Positions 63,250-64,000 of a stretch of DNA of 64,000 nt are shown piece after piece; the stretch's first letter is position 1, and each line of letters begins with the position of its first letter. Made by a program: the position numbers and the translations under genes. Source of the DNA: Arthrobacter cryoconiti. GTDB lineage: Bacteria; Actinomycetota; Actinomycetes; Actinomycetales; Micrococcaceae. The stretch is taken from the NCBI RefSeq assembly GCF_020905375.1, contig NZ_JAJJBU010000003.1, positions 186,001 to 250,000 of the forward strand, given 5' to 3'. Under the pieces are notes generated by a model that did no database searches, was not told the origin of the DNA, and saw only the letters and a program-made list of their open reading frames with translations.

Positions 63250-64000
63250 GTGAGAGAGAACCAGAAACCGCAGGAATCCGCTGGCGAAAAGCCGGGCTCA
63301 GACCGGGCTGACGCCTTGGCCAAGATCAAGCTTGCCGTGCCGACTGACGGTAGCGAGCCCGAACCCATGCGCCCGGCCGGGCGCATGCTCAAACTCCCGT
63401 TACTGGATGAAAAACAGGATGCAGTGGACGCTGGCGCTGTCAGCACAGCCCCATCCTCCTCGGAACGCTCAGTCACGGCTGCCTCGACTGCGGCTGCCTC
63501 GACCAATACCGCCTCCACTGCGGCTGCCTCGACTGCGGCTGACTCCACTGCGGCTGACTCCACTGCGGCTGACTCGAGTGCCGCTGGCGCAGCCACGCAC
63601 AGACCGTCTAAAGCCGCGTCTAAAGCTGAGCCGCAGGGACCATCGGCTGTTTATGAGGAACAGTCGCCTACCTCCATGCTGCAGATAAGTCCTGCGGAGA
63701 AGGACTTAGCCAAGACTAGGGCGGCACTAGAACAAGCCGCCAACACAAAGCCGGTATTGACACGGGTTTTTCAGGTCCTGCTGGCTGTGTTCTACCCCGT
63801 GGTATTGCTGGTAGTCGCTATACGTTTGGTCACCACACCAATATTTCTGTGGGTGGAGTATCACCGTCCGGGTTTCCCCGCTGACTCTTTTGGTTTTAGC
63901 ACCGATGACCGGATGACTTATGGATCCTACACGGTAGATTACCTGCTGAACTTTTCCGGCTCCAGATATTTGGGTGGGCTAGTGAACGCCCAAAATAACC
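63250..64000 (+). CDS. TIGR01906/DUF1461 family membrane protein (3' truncated by window edge)
   Basis: The frame is open from GTG 63250 to the end of the window (~250 residues seen). The first ~165 residues are a disordered, Ala/Ser/Thr/Glu-rich cytoplasmic region with 15-base tandem repeats, then a membrane helix (LLAVFYPVVLLVVAIRLV) and the family signature TTPIFLWVEYHRPGFP... SFGFSTDDRMTYGSYTVDYLL. Family members have four to five helices and unknown function; the remaining helices lie past base 64000. The gene is separated from SpoIIM by ~180 bases that show no gene. Confidence 0.85.
   Translation, partial: MRENQKPQESAGEKPGSDRADALAKIKLAVPTDGSEPEPMRPAGRMLKLPLLDEKQDAVDAGAVSTAPSSSERSVTAASTAAASTNTASTAAASTAADSTAADSTAADSSAAGAATHRPSKAASKAEPQGPSAVYEEQSPTSMLQISPAEKDLAKTRAALEQAANTKPVLTRVFQVLLAVFYPVVLLVVAIRLVTTPIFLWVEYHRPGFPADSFGFSTDDRMTYGSYTVDYLLNFSGSRYLGGLVNAQNN
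63481..63585 (+). repeat. 15-bp tandem repeats in the TIGR01906 gene
   Basis: Seven consecutive 15-base units, mostly GCCTCGACTGCGGCT or GACTCCACTGCGGCT, encode an AS/DSTAA pentapeptide repeat in the disordered N-terminal region. The third-position changes show partly diverged copies. Copy number may vary by slippage without frameshift. Confidence 0.9.

Noticed and set aside
63481-63585. CRISPR-like array
   Set aside because: Units are contiguous 15-mers with no spacers, inside an open reading frame.

Overview
The window looks like chromosomal DNA from a high-GC Gram-positive actinobacterium, most likely an Arthrobacter-like member of the Micrococcaceae. Support for this is a mycothiol conjugate amidase (mca), a WhiB regulator, family order typical of Actinobacteria (DUF501, DUF4307, DUF4245, DUF3499, DUF5719, TIGR03089), frequent GTG/TTG starts, ATGA gene overlaps, and moderately high GC. 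Most of it is conserved backbone. No phage, insertion sequence, CRISPR array or defence island was seen.

Layout. 1-8200: nucleoside ABC importer (3' part), cytidine deaminase, thymidine phosphorylase, a DedA membrane protein behind a structured leader, adenosine deaminase and MazG, together a nucleoside uptake, salvage and clean-up block. 8400-12500: enolase, FtsB/DivIC, DUF501 and exopolyphosphatase, the common actinobacterial set. 12500-17600: membrane-anchored subtilase, type II NADH dehydrogenase, acetyltransferase, a tRNA with anticodon UAA and a Bax-inhibitor-like membrane protein. 17700-21900: a galactose operon (DeoR regulator, galT, galK) with a divergent aldose epimerase. 21950-34400: AI-2E transporter, threonine ammonia-lyase, greA, DUF4307, mca, a small membrane protein, a DUF255 thioredoxin-like protein, Fur, a hemolysin-III-like protein, cis-prenyltransferase, DUF1275 and PhoH2. 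The greA-to-prenyltransferase order matches Mycobacterium tuberculosis Rv1080c-Rv1086 apart from a small repeat protein and fur, which sit between the DUF255 and hemolysin-III genes. 34400-39500: more variable segment with an unknown protein, prepilin peptidase, Nudix hydrolase, and an SDR plus flavin monooxygenase pair controlled by a divergent TetR. 39500-50320: fumarase, carbonic anhydrase, DUF4245, glpX, FemAB-like ligase, manA, LCP protein, purE, purK and GtrA, i.e. central carbon, purine and cell-envelope genes. 50350-61100: TIGR03089, WhiB2-like regulator, a giant glycosyltransferase membrane protein, DUF5719, a minimal-MMP-like protein, DUF3499, Trm112-like protein, metallo-hydrolase and L,D-transpeptidase. 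61200-64000: RDD protein, SpoIIM-like protein and the start of a TIGR01906/DUF1461 membrane protein.

The least ordinary items are: (i) a 73-nt class I tRNA with anticodon UAA although leucine tRNAs normally have a long variable arm; (ii) an unassigned small ORF encoding a four-fold G-S/T-Y-V repeat protein antisense to the end of the DUF255 gene; (iii) a leader before dedA with mutually exclusive helices; (iv) a nearly perfect 62-nt hairpin between ilvA and greA; (v) a giant glycosyltransferase whose only usual start codon falls inside its first beta strand; and (vi) several clean operator-like palindromes (TetR/FMO, Fur, WhiB). I did not find a convincing complete novel multi-gene system.
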